DNA of 64,000 bases, from NCBI RefSeq assembly GCF_036421855.1, contig NZ_JAZGOK010000002.1. One strand, 5' to 3'. Of this stretch, positions 50,847-59,210 are shown piece by piece. The DNA is from Georgenia_B sunbinii (GTDB taxonomy: Bacteria; Actinomycetota; Actinomycetes; Actinomycetales; Actinomycetaceae). The notes beneath the pieces are model-generated. The model made no database searches, was not told the origin of the DNA, and worked only from the letters and a program-made list of their open reading frames with translations. Position 1 is the stretch's first letter. Each line of letters opens with the position of its first letter. The position numbers were made by a program, and so were the translations under genes.

Positions 50847-52034
50847 TCAGCTGGCCAGCTCGGCGCGCCTGGCCCGCAGCAGCGTGACGGCCTCGGCCGA
50901 CGTCGCCGCTCCGGCGACGGTCAGCGCCAACGCAGTGCCGGCGTCGAGCATGACCTCGAGCGCCGCCGGCTCGATCGCCGCGGCGGCGAACTCGGCGGTG
51001 TGGATCGAGGCGGTGGTCGTCGGGATGCTCACCCAGGGGTGGATCGAGGGGATGACGCGGGAGACGTTGCCCATGTCGGTCGATCCGCCCTTGGGGCCGG
51101 CCCCCGGCGTCGTGTCGTAGCCAAGGCTCTCCAGCGCCGCCGCCCAGTGGTCGCACAGCACGTCGTCGTGCTCGAGCGGCTCGTACACCGGCTCGGTGGC
51201 CACGATCTCGAGGCCGGCGCCGGTGGCCAGCGCACCGGCCTCGAAGCAGCGACGGACCCGCTCGAGGAGGGACTCGAACTCCGGCATCGAGTAGGCCCGG
51301 CACTCGAAGTCGACGACGGCGCGCTCCGGGATGATGTTCGTCGCGTCCCCGCCGTGCGCGACGACGGCCGAGACCCGGTGATCCCCGGGAATCTGCTGAC
51401 GCAGCAGCCCGATCGCCACCTGGGCGACGACGGCGGCGTCCGCGGCGTTGACACCGCGGTGGGGCGACGCCGCCGCGTGGGCGCCGCGGCCGTGGAAGGT
51501 CGCCCGGTAGCGACCCACCGCCTGCGAGGTGGTGCCTCGCGGGTTGAAGCCGTGGTCGGCCGGCAGCGGGTGGACCATCACGGCGAGGTCGACGTCGTCG
51601 AACACCCCTCGCTCGAGCAGCAGCACCTTGCCGCCGCCGTGCTCCTCCGCCGGGGTGCCGATCACCTTGACCCGCAGCCCGAGCTCGCCGGCCACCGGCT
51701 GCAGCCCCAGGGCAGCCGCCACGCCGGCGCCGGCGATGAGGTGGTGGCCGCAGGCGTGGCCGATGCCGGGCAGCGCGTCGTACTCGACGCAGATCGCCAC
51801 GGTCAGCGGACCGGTGCCGACGGTGGCGGTGAAGGCGGTCGGCAGCCCGGCGACGCCGAGCTCGACGGCGAAGCCCTCGCGGGCGAGCAGGTCGGTGATC
51901 GCGTCGGCGGCGTGGTGCTCGGCGAACGCCAGCTCGGGCTCGAGGTGGATGGCGCGGCTCAGCGCCACGACGAGCTCGGCGCGGGCCGCGACCGCGTGCG
52001 GGACGGCTGCGCGCCACCTGCCGGCTGCTGCCAT
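50847..52034 (-). CDS. M20 family amidohydrolase (AbgA/AbgB-like)
   Basis: The 395-residue two-metal hydrolase has the AACGHH-type motif GIGHACGHHLIAGAG, the acid pair GTPAEEHGGGK, HPLPADHGFNP, and the C-terminal HTAEFAAAA. A dimerisation domain interrupts the catalytic part (YRATFHGRGAHAAASPHRGVNAADA). It is similar to p-aminobenzoyl-glutamate or N-acyl-amino-acid hydrolases. The ATG at 52034 is chosen because GGAGGA lies about 9 nt upstream; an in-frame start at 52076 has no such site. It is cytosolic and its substrate is unknown. Confidence 0.9.
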   Translation of the reverse strand: MAAAGRWRAAVPHAVAARAELVVALSRAIHLEPELAFAEHHAADAITDLLAREGFAVELGVAGLPTAFTATVGTGPLTVAICVEYDALPGIGHACGHHLIAGAGVAAALGLQPVAGELGLRVKVIGTPAEEHGGGKVLLLERGVFDDVDLAVMVHPLPADHGFNPRGTTSQAVGRYRATFHGRGAHAAASPHRGVNAADAAVVAQVAIGLLRQQIPGDHRVSAVVAHGGDATNIIPERAVVDFECRAYSMPEFESLLERVRRCFEAGALATGAGLEIVATEPVYEPLEHDDVLCDHWAAALESLGYDTTPGAGPKGGSTDMGNVSRVIPSIHPWVSIPTTTASIHTAEFAAAAIEPAALEVMLDAGTALALTVAGAATSAEAVTLLRARRAELAS

Positions 52035-52097
52035 GTCCACGGGTCCTCCTACCGGCCGGGTGTCATCGGTCAGCACGATGCTCCCACGCCGACCTCG

Positions 52098-55000
52098 TCA
52101 GCCGAGCCCGAGGAATGCCCCGAGCTCGACCAGCTGGCCCGGGCCGGCGGGCAGGTAGTCGGTCAGTGCGTTCCCCCGGACGATGACGGCGCACCACTGG
52201 CCGCGGGAGACGGCGACGTTGACCCGGTTGCGGTTGAGCAGGAAGTCCATCCCGCGAGGCACGTCCTGGGCCGAGGACGCGGCCATCGACACGATGACCA
52301 CCGGCGCCTGCTGGCCCTGGAACTTGTCGACCGTCCCGACCGGTACCGCGTCGAGGCCGGCGGCACTCAGCTCGGCCCTGATGGCACCGACCTGGGCGTT
52401 GTACGCCGCGACGACGAGCACGTCGGCCGCGGTGAGCGATCGGTCGACGTCGGCCGACGGGTCGCGCCACCGCCGCCCGACGACGTCGCGCACCTGCGTC
52501 ACGACCTCGCGGGCTTCCTCGACCGAGGCCACCGCGTTGCCCTCGTGCGCGACGAGCACGGTGCGCACCCCGGGGGTGACGCCGTCGAGCGAGCGGTCGG
52601 CGGTGTGGGGCATGCTCGTCAGCCGCCGCTCGTAGGACAGCCGGGACACCGCGGCGCACAGCTCGGGGTGCATCCGCCAGCTGCGCTCGAGGAAGTAGCC
52701 GCGCTCGGGCGGCAGCGTGTCGTGGCCGTCGGTGAGCCAGCCGAGGGCCGACCGGTCGACCGGTTCCGGGTGACGTCCCTGGCTCACCTGGGGCAGCTGC
52801 TGCGGGTCTCCCAGCAGCAGGAGGTTGCGGGCGGCGGTGGAGACCGCCAGCGTGTTGGCCAGGCTGAACTGGCCGGCCTCGTCGATGACGAGCAGGTCGA
52901 GCGGCTCGGCCGGCAGCCGGTTGGCGTTGACGAAGTCCCAGGCAGTACCGCCGAGCACGTAGCCGCCGGGGTTGGTGGCGAAGAAGCCGGCGAACCGGTT
53001 CTCCGGCAGCCACGTCCACGGCGCGTCCGGGTCGGCCGCCGTGCCGGCCGAGGGCTTCTTGCCGACGGCGGTGCGCGCTACCCCCGCCGCGGCGGTCGCG
53101 CCGAGCATGTTCTCCACGACGGCGTGGGACTGCGCGACCACCCCGATGCGCCAGCCGCGCTCGACGAGCGCCGCGATGACGTGGGCACCGACGTAGGTCT
53201 TGCCGGTGCCCGGTGGCCCCTGCACGGCGATGTACGAACCGTCGAGCTCGAGGATCGCGGCCGTGATCGCCTCGGCGTACCCGGTCGGGGACGTGGGCTG
53301 CGGCAGCACGCCGCCGTCGCGCAGCCGGGGCGGGCGCCGGCGCAGGAGGTCGAGCGCCGGCTGCTGCGGCAGTTGTGGCAGCCCCGCCTGGAGGTGGCTC
53401 GCGAGGCCGGTGATCGCTGCCTTGAGGCCGCGGGTGTCGGGTCCGGCGGCGGGGATCAGCGCCGTCGGCAAGGATGTCTGCCCCGCCTCTCCCACCGGTG
53501 CCGACTCCGCCACCAGTGCGGCGACGCGTCCGTCGGGCAGCCGGTCGACGCCACCGATCGCGGCCCGGGTGGACCAGCCACGGTGGCCGTTGACCGAGCT
53601 CTTCGCCCCTGCCGGCAGCGGTGGCTCGTACAGCAGCCACCGGGCGCTGCCCGGGGTGAGGTCGCTGCCGGGGTCCAGCCGGCCGACGACACGCACCGAG
53701 CGGTAGGCCGCCCGCTTGCCCGGGGGCACCGCCCAGTCGACGACCACCTCGGCCTCCTCGACGAGGAGCGTGTCGCGGGCGTCGGCCCACTCCGCCGGGT
53801 CGGTGGCGAGCCGGTCGAAGTGGGCCCACCAGAACGGCTTGGCCTCGCGCCAGTGGTAGTCGAGCGCGGCGGCGACCATCGCCACCGCCTGGCGGTCGGC
53901 GTCCCGTCCTGCCGGCGACGCATGGGAGTCGGCGAAGCCGAGCAACGAGGCGGCGAGCTCGTCGCCGTCGGGAGCGTCGTCGTCGACGGGGGTGGCCGAC
54001 GGCAGCACGGCCGGGCCGGGCGGGAAGCCGAGCGCGGTCGCCTGCGTCACCAGCCAGTCCCGCAGCCGCAGGGTGGAGACGCAGTCCTCCCGGTTGTAGT
54101 CCGTGATCGCGTCGATGCGGCGCTGCCACTCCTCGAGCCGGCCGGCGTCGCGCTCCGCGCACGCCTCGGCGTACTCGACGATCGACTCCCCGGCGGTGAC
54201 GACCTCGCCCTCGCGGGCCTGCGGCATGTACAGCGGCTCGAGCTTCTTCAGCGAGGCGGAGTCCTGGCCGGTGCGCAGGCTCTGCCGGACGGTCGCGTAG
54301 AGGTCCACGAGCACCCCCTCGCGCAGCAGCCGGTCCACCGCCGACTCCCCCACGCCGTGGCGGCCCGCGAGCCGGAGCAGGGCCGACCGCTCGTAGGGCG
54401 CGTAGTGGTAGACGTGCATGTCGGGGTACCGCGCGCGGCGCTCGTCGACGTAGACCAGGAAGTCGACCAGGGCCTGCTTCTCCGCGACGCGGTCGTGCGC
54501 CCAGAACGCCCGGAAACGTGGCTCGGCGCCGTCGACCGGTGCTTCGACCAGGCCGAAGAGGTACTCCAGGCCCCAGTCATCGTCGCCCGGTCTCTCGGTC
54601 CACAGCGGGTCGCCCTCGAAGTCGAAGAAGACGTCCCCCGCGCTCGCCGGTGGCAGCGCGGCGATGGCCTGCGGCGTGTGGACCTCGAAGCGGACCTGGT
54701 CGCCTTGCTGGGCGACCTGCAGCCGCGCCTGGGCGCGCAGCTTGGTGAGCGTCGCGGAGCCGATGCCGTCGACGGGCTCGCTGCCGGTCGCGAGCGCGTC
54801 GACGGTGGTGACCCCGGCGCGCTGCAGCCGGGCGCGCTGGGTGGTGCGCAGCCCGGCGACGAGCAGCACGTCGCGCCGCGCCAGCAGCTCCGGCTCGCAC
54901 AGCTCGCAGCGCAGGCAGGCACTGTAGCGGGGGTCGCCCCAGTCCACGGTCGCGCCGCCGGCCTGGTGGGTGTCGAGGACCTCCTCGAGCCGCGCGCGGC

Positions 55001-55598
55001 GCACCCGGTAGACCGGCAGCACGTCGTCGAGGCGGTGCGAGGTGAGGCTGGCGTCTCCCAACCACAGGTGCACCTCGGCGGACAGGGCGACGCCGGAGGC
55101 CTGCAGCTGGTCGGCGTACCCGGCGAGCTGCAGGAGAGCGGTGACCTTCACCCGGCGAGCGAGCTTGGTGTCGTAGACCCCGTACCGCCCGTCAGGCTCC
55201 CGGATGACGAAGTCCGCCCAGCCGGCGAACCGGCCGTCGAAGAAGCCCGCCTGGAACACGACGTCGGCGCCGGTGCGCAGCACCTCGAGGGTCTCCTCGC
55301 GCTTGGCCTCGAGGAGAGCGCGGTCGGCTCGACCCGCCGGCCGCTCGATCCGGGCGACGCCGCGACCTGACGCGGTGTCCCACGGGCCGTGCTGCGCCTC
55401 GAGCCCGGCGAGCACACGTGCCTCGTGCTGGTCGCCGAGCCGGGCGGCGCGCTCGAGCATGGCGTCACCGGCGAGCGCGACCGGCTCCGCGCGGCCGAGC
55501 TTGCCGTCGAGCACCCGCAGCAGCGCGAACTCGCAGGCGGCCGCGGCGGCGAGGTCGCTCGCGCTGTAGACGATGACGCCGTCGTCGAGGAGGAACAT
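52098..55598 (-). CDS. TM0106-type RecB-like Fe-S nuclease / exonuclease / SF1 helicase fusion
   Basis: The 1166-residue protein starts with a PD-(D/E)XK nuclease domain (about 1-235; GWADFVIREPDGRYGVYDTK). Its cysteines C22, C228, C231 and C234 recall the Fe-S-bound nucleases Cas4 and AddB. A DEDD/RNase H-like segment follows (about 330-520; VFFDFEGDPLW, YHYAPYERSALL). The C-terminal superfamily 1 helicase (about 770-1166) has Walker A GPPGTGKT (K800), VIDEAGQFSLAN, LLLGDPQQLPQVSQG and VNVAVSRGQ. It resembles Dna2/Nam7-type helicases joined to a nuclease, implying DNA end processing or repair, or defence. The gene stands alone. Confidence 0.88.
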   Translation of the reverse strand: MFLLDDGVIVYSASDLAAAAACEFALLRVLDGKLGRAEPVALAGDAMLERAARLGDQHEARVLAGLEAQHGPWDTASGRGVARIERPAGRADRALLEAKREETLEVLRTGADVVFQAGFFDGRFAGWADFVIREPDGRYGVYDTKLARRVKVTALLQLAGYADQLQASGVALSAEVHLWLGDASLTSHRLDDVLPVYRVRRARLEEVLDTHQAGGATVDWGDPRYSACLRCELCEPELLARRDVLLVAGLRTTQRARLQRAGVTTVDALATGSEPVDGIGSATLTKLRAQARLQVAQQGDQVRFEVHTPQAIAALPPASAGDVFFDFEGDPLWTERPGDDDWGLEYLFGLVEAPVDGAEPRFRAFWAHDRVAEKQALVDFLVYVDERRARYPDMHVYHYAPYERSALLRLAGRHGVGESAVDRLLREGVLVDLYATVRQSLRTGQDSASLKKLEPLYMPQAREGEVVTAGESIVEYAEACAERDAGRLEEWQRRIDAITDYNREDCVSTLRLRDWLVTQATALGFPPGPAVLPSATPVDDDAPDGDELAASLLGFADSHASPAGRDADRQAVAMVAAALDYHWREAKPFWWAHFDRLATDPAEWADARDTLLVEEAEVVVDWAVPPGKRAAYRSVRVVGRLDPGSDLTPGSARWLLYEPPLPAGAKSSVNGHRGWSTRAAIGGVDRLPDGRVAALVAESAPVGEAGQTSLPTALIPAAGPDTRGLKAAITGLASHLQAGLPQLPQQPALDLLRRRPPRLRDGGVLPQPTSPTGYAEAITAAILELDGSYIAVQGPPGTGKTYVGAHVIAALVERGWRIGVVAQSHAVVENMLGATAAAGVARTAVGKKPSAGTAADPDAPWTWLPENRFAGFFATNPGGYVLGGTAWDFVNANRLPAEPLDLLVIDEAGQFSLANTLAVSTAARNLLLLGDPQQLPQVSQGRHPEPVDRSALGWLTDGHDTLPPERGYFLERSWRMHPELCAAVSRLSYERRLTSMPHTADRSLDGVTPGVRTVLVAHEGNAVASVEEAREVVTQVRDVVGRRWRDPSADVDRSLTAADVLVVAAYNAQVGAIRAELSAAGLDAVPVGTVDKFQGQQAPVVIVSMAASSAQDVPRGMDFLLNRNRVNVAVSRGQWCAVIVRGNALTDYLPAGPGQLVELGAFLGLG

Positions 55599-55632
55599 GC
55601 CCTGACCTTAGGGCCGGGGTACGACATCGCCG

Positions 55633-56184
55633 CTACCGCAGCACCCGGTACCAGGCCGTCATCGCGTCGGGCGGGGCCACCGTGGCGATCCGCTCGAGCC
55701 TCGTGCGCGTGCCGCCGGGCTGTGAGTACAGCCGGACACCGTCGCCGAGGAGCACCGGGACGGTGAACACGAGGACCTCGTCGAGCAGCCCGGCTGCCAG
55801 GCACTGCCGGGCGACGTCGGCGCCGAGCACGTTGACATACTTCCCGCCGGCGGCGTCGGCCGCGGCCGACGCCAGCGCGACGGCCGCTCGGAGGTCGTCG
55901 TTGAAGGTGACGCCCGGGACGTCGGTCCCCGGCAGCCGGTGGGTGAGGACCACCTGGCGGCCGTCCCACTGACCGGCGAAGGCGCCCTCCTTCTCCGGGT
56001 CGCCGCGGTTGGGGTCGTCGCCGTCGTAGGTCCGCCGCCCCACGAGGAGCGCCCCGACCTCGGTGACGAGCGCGTCGGCCACCGGGGCCGGTCCGGCGTG
56101 CTCGGCGAGCCACGACATGTCGCCACCGGGGCCGGCGATGAAGCCGTCCACCGACATCGTGGCCGAGTAGAGCAGTGTCGCCAT
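55633..56184 (-). CDS. dihydrofolate reductase family protein (RibD C-terminal type)
   Basis: The 183-residue protein has the fold of RibD-C/DHFR-like reductases: ATLLYSATMSVDGFIAGPGGDMSWL, ALLVGRRTYDGDD, VVLTHRLP, KYVNVLGADVARQCLAAGLLDEVLVFTVPVLLGDGVRLY. It is an NADPH-dependent reductase of unknown substrate and not a folate-pathway DHFR. The ATG at 56184 has GGAGGAGGT 6 nt upstream. It is divergent from a DUF1801 gene 61 bp away. Confidence 0.9.
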   Translation of the reverse strand: MATLLYSATMSVDGFIAGPGGDMSWLAEHAGPAPVADALVTEVGALLVGRRTYDGDDPNRGDPEKEGAFAGQWDGRQVVLTHRLPGTDVPGVTFNDDLRAAVALASAAADAAGGKYVNVLGADVARQCLAAGLLDEVLVFTVPVLLGDGVRLYSQPGGTRTRLERIATVAPPDAMTAWYRVLR

Positions 56185-56245
56185 GCCCGGACCTCCTCCG
56201 CGGGTTGGTGGACCACGGTAGCGACGTCGCGCCATGCTGTGACGC

Positions 56246-56677
56246 ATGAGCGAGAACAAGATGCAGCCGACCGACGTCGACCCCCGCGAGTTCGTCGCCG
56301 GTGTCGAGCACCCTACCCGTCGCCACGACGCCGAGGAGCTGCTCGAGCTCATGACACGGCTCACCGGTGAGCAGCCGATGATGTGGGGGCCGTCGATCAT
56401 CGGCTTCGGGAACTACCGCTACCGGTACGAGAGCGGCCGCGAGGGTGACGCCTTTCTCGTCGGGTTCGCCCCGCAGAAGGCGCGACTGAGCCTGTACGGG
56501 CTCACCGACGCACCGGAATCAGCCGAGCTGCTCGGCAGGCTCGGCAAGCACCGCACCGGGGTGTCGTGCCTCTACGTCAACAAGCTCGACGACGTCGACC
56601 GGGAGGTCCTCGCCGAGATGGTCGCCGCCGGCTACCGGCACGGGTCGACGACGGACTACGTGCACCGCGACGACTGA
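56246..56677 (+). CDS. DUF1801 family protein
   Basis: The 143-residue protein begins MSENKMQPTDVDPREFVAGVEHPTRRHDAEELLELM. It continues with the family core MWGPSIIGFGNYRYRYESGREGDAFLVGFAPQKARLSLYG and HRTGVSCLYVNKLDDVD. It is a small cytosolic protein of unknown function. A CATGCT hexamer lies 7 nt before its ATG and no Shine-Dalgarno is present, so it may be leaderless. It is followed 35 bp later by a co-directional reductase gene. Confidence 0.88.
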   Translation: MSENKMQPTDVDPREFVAGVEHPTRRHDAEELLELMTRLTGEQPMMWGPSIIGFGNYRYRYESGREGDAFLVGFAPQKARLSLYGLTDAPESAELLGRLGKHRTGVSCLYVNKLDDVDREVLAEMVAAGYRHGSTTDYVHRDD

Positions 56678-56712
56678 GGAACAACGCCGCCGCTCCACCC
56701 GTTGCCCTGGGC

Positions 56713-57390
56713 ATGACAACTATCGGACTCATCGGCAGTGGCCACATCGGCTCGACGCTCGCGCGCCTCGCCATCGCGGCCGGCTACGACGTCGTGCTCA
56801 GCAACTCACGGGGGCCGGAGACCCTGGCCGACCTCGTGGCCCAGCTGGGCGACCGGGCCCGGGCGGGGACGTCGACGGAGGCGGCCGAGGCGGGCGACGT
56901 CGTCGTCGTCACCGTGCCGCTCAACGCCTACCGCGAGGTCCCGGTCGGCCCGCTGGCCGGGAAGGTCGTGCTGGACACGAACAACTACTACCCCGACCGA
57001 GACGGCCGCGTCGCCGAGCTCGACGACGAGAGCACGACGACGAGCGAACTGCTCCAGGCGCACCTGCCGGACTCGCTGGTGGTGAAGGCGTTCAACAACA
57101 TCTACTTCGAGGACCTCGCCGAGCTCCCCCGGCCGGCCGACGCACCCGACCGCACCACGCTGCCCATCGCCGGTAACGACGACGCCGCGAAGCAGACCGC
57201 GGCCGACGTGATCGACAGGCTCGGCTACGACGTCCTCGACGCCGGCGCGCTCGCCGAGGGCTGGCGCGCCCAGCGTGACACCCCCGTCTACGTCGCGCCC
57301 TACCGCGGCGCGGACGGCGGCTCGACACCGGCTGGTGCCGACCGCATCGCGGCGCTGCTGGCGGAGGCCAGGCGGTACGGCGAGGGCTGA
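56713..57390 (+). CDS. F420-dependent-type NADP reductase (NAD(P)-binding protein)
   Basis: The 225-residue protein has an N-terminal Rossmann motif GLIGSGHIGSTLARLAIAAG, then VVLSNSRGPETL, VVVTVPLNAYREVPVGPLAGKVVLDTNNYYPDRDG and LVVKAFNNIYFEDL. These are as in NADPH:F420 reductases and their bacterial relatives. Many members act on other small substrates, so F420 use is not certain. It is probably transcribed with the DUF1801 gene just upstream. Confidence 0.87.
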   Translation: MTTIGLIGSGHIGSTLARLAIAAGYDVVLSNSRGPETLADLVAQLGDRARAGTSTEAAEAGDVVVVTVPLNAYREVPVGPLAGKVVLDTNNYYPDRDGRVAELDDESTTTSELLQAHLPDSLVVKAFNNIYFEDLAELPRPADAPDRTTLPIAGNDDAAKQTAADVIDRLGYDVLDAGALAEGWRAQRDTPVYVAPYRGADGGSTPAGADRIAALLAEARRYGEG

Positions 57391-57440
57391 TCCCAGCCCG
57401 GCGCCTTGACGCCGGCTCGTACGCCTGTTCGACTGTAGCC

Positions 57441-58478
57441 ATGCGGTGGGACGGGCAGCAGATCACGACGGCCGACGACGGTGCGCTGCCCGGCCTCGCC
57501 CGGATGGCCGGACTGCTGCGCACGGTGCGCACGCCGGAGTTTGCGGGCATGACGTTCTACGAGGTGGCCGCCAAGTCGGTGCTCAACCGGGTGCCGGCCG
57601 CTTCGCAGATGCCGTTCCGGTGGACGGTCAACCCGTTCCGGGGCTGCAGCCACGCGTGCACCTACTGCTTCGCGCGCAGCACCCACCGCTACCTCGACAT
57701 GGACACCGGCGCGGACTTCGACTCCCAGATCATCGTCAAGGTCAACACCCCCGACGTCCTGCGGCGTGAGCTTGCCAAGGCGTCGTGGGGCCGCGAGCAG
57801 GTCGCGCTCGGCACCAACACCGACCCGTACCAGCGGGCCGAGGGCCGCTACCGGCTGATGCCGGGGATCATCGCGGCGCTCGCGGAGTCCGGCACGCCGA
57901 TGTCGCTGCTCACCAAGGGCACGCTGCTGCGACGGGACCTGCCGCTGCTGACCGCCGCCGCGGACCAGGTGCCGGTCTCCATCGGCGTGTCATTGGCGAT
58001 CCTCGGCGAGGAGCTGCAGCAGCTGGTCGAGCCAGGCACCCCGACGCCGCGGGCCCGGCTCGACCTCATCCGCGCCATCCGCGGTGCCGGACTGAACTGC
58101 CACGTGATGATCGCGCCGGTGCTGCCCTGGCTGACGGACTCTCGGGAGCACCTCGACGCGCTGCTCGGGGCGGTCGCCGAGGCGGGCGCGACCTCGGCCA
58201 TGGTCATCCCCGCGCACCTGCGCCCCGGGGTGCGCGAGTGGTACCTCGGCTGGCTGGCCGAGCACCGCCCGCAGCTGGTGCCCAAGTACCACCGGCTCTA
58301 CGGCCGCGGCTCCTACGTCACGGCCGAGTACCGCGACTGGCTGCGTGACCGGGCCCGCCCGCTGGTCCGCCGGCACGGCCTGGCTGGCTCGGCGCGGCTT
58401 CGCGAGGTGGCCGGCGACGCCGCGACGATCGCGCCGGTAACCGCCCCGGAGTCGGTCATGCAGCAGTCGCTCTTCTGA
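57441..58478 (+). CDS. radical SAM protein, Rv2578c family
   Basis: The 345-residue protein has the radical SAM cluster motif C69, C73, C76 in CSHACTYC, followed by FARSTHRYLDMD. Downstream are QVALGTNTDPYQRAEGRYRLM and TKGTLLRRDLPLL, typical of the SplB-like/Rv2578c group common in actinobacteria. The function is unknown. It has no obvious peptide or tRNA target nearby. It begins 50 bp after the reductase gene and ends before a 200-bp gap containing inverted repeats. Confidence 0.9.
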   Translation: MRWDGQQITTADDGALPGLARMAGLLRTVRTPEFAGMTFYEVAAKSVLNRVPAASQMPFRWTVNPFRGCSHACTYCFARSTHRYLDMDTGADFDSQIIVKVNTPDVLRRELAKASWGREQVALGTNTDPYQRAEGRYRLMPGIIAALAESGTPMSLLTKGTLLRRDLPLLTAAADQVPVSIGVSLAILGEELQQLVEPGTPTPRARLDLIRAIRGAGLNCHVMIAPVLPWLTDSREHLDALLGAVAEAGATSAMVIPAHLRPGVREWYLGWLAEHRPQLVPKYHRLYGRGSYVTAEYRDWLRDRARPLVRRHGLAGSARLREVAGDAATIAPVTAPESVMQQSLF

Positions 58479-58502
58479 CGGTCTGGCCGGCCGGCCGCGA
58501 GG

Positions 58503-58588
58503 ATCCGGCCACATCCGCCTCCGCGCTGCCCGCTTTCGCCATCCCGCCCCGGCGTGTGCCGTAGGACTCGCCGGGGGTGTGGCCGGAT
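58503..58588. repeat. distant 11-bp inverted repeat in an intergenic gap
   Basis: ATCCGGCCACA (58503-58513) and TGTGGCCGGAT (58578-58588) are exact complements 64 nt apart. A third related copy, GGCCGGATCCGCC, follows near 58613. The 207-bp gap between the radical SAM and flavin reductase genes holds nothing else that I can identify. Confidence 0.6.
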
Positions 58589-58685
58589 CTGCCGCCGCCA
58601 CCGGTCCGCCCGGCCGGATCCGCCGCCACCATGAGCGCCATCACGATCCGGGTAGCGCGGATCGGTGCGTGGGATGATCGGGGGC

Positions 58686-59207
58686 ATGCACACCGACCCC
58701 ACCCCGCTCACCGGCGGGCCGCTGCCGGCCGCCGGGGGCGTGACCGTCGAGGAGTTCAAGGCGGTGTTCCGGCACCACCCCGCCGGGGTCGCCGTCATCA
58801 CGCTGCGCACGCCCACCGGGCCGGTCGGCCTCACCGCGACCTCGGTCATCTCGGTCTCCGCGGACCCGCCGCTGCTGGCGTTCTCGCTGGCGTCGACCTC
58901 CTCGTCGCGCCCCGCCCTCGAGGCCGCCCAGTCCCTGGTCGTCAACTTCCTGGCCGCCGACCAGAGCGACGTCGCCGCCCGGTTCGCCCGCCGCGGCGTC
59001 GACCGGTTCGAGGGCGTCGACTGGTGCCCGCTGCCCACCGGGGAGCCGGTGCTGCGAGGCACGACGGCGTGGGTCCGGGGCCGGATCGCCCACCGCTTCC
59101 CGGTCGGCGACAGCCTGCTCATCACCGTGCACGCGGACCTCGCCCACCGCGCTGACGATCCCGAACCGCTCGTCTACGTCGACCGGACCTACCACCGGCT
59201 CGGCTGA
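58686..59207 (+). CDS. flavin reductase family protein
   Basis: The 173-residue protein has the flavin-reductase-like split-barrel: FKAVFRHHPAGVAVITL, GPVGLTATSVISVSADPPLLAFSLASTSS, LVVNFLAADQ and a C-terminal PLVYVDRTYHRL. It probably reduces FMN/FAD for an oxygenase elsewhere. Start choices are GTG 58665, ATG 58674 and ATG 58686; the last is taken because a GATGAT hexamer lies 7 nt upstream and the conserved fold begins after residue 20. It converges with the TPP enzyme gene (3-bp gap). Confidence 0.88.
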   Translation: MHTDPTPLTGGPLPAAGGVTVEEFKAVFRHHPAGVAVITLRTPTGPVGLTATSVISVSADPPLLAFSLASTSSSRPALEAAQSLVVNFLAADQSDVAARFARRGVDRFEGVDWCPLPTGEPVLRGTTAWVRGRIAHRFPVGDSLLITVHADLAHRADDPEPLVYVDRTYHRLG

Positions 59208-59210
59208 GAG

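Noticed and set aside
51000..55370. Plus-strand open frame of about 1450 codons antisense to the nuclease-helicase and M20 genes
   Set aside because: Low-complexity Gly/Arg/Val-rich translation with no fold; the genes on the other strand have full motif sets.
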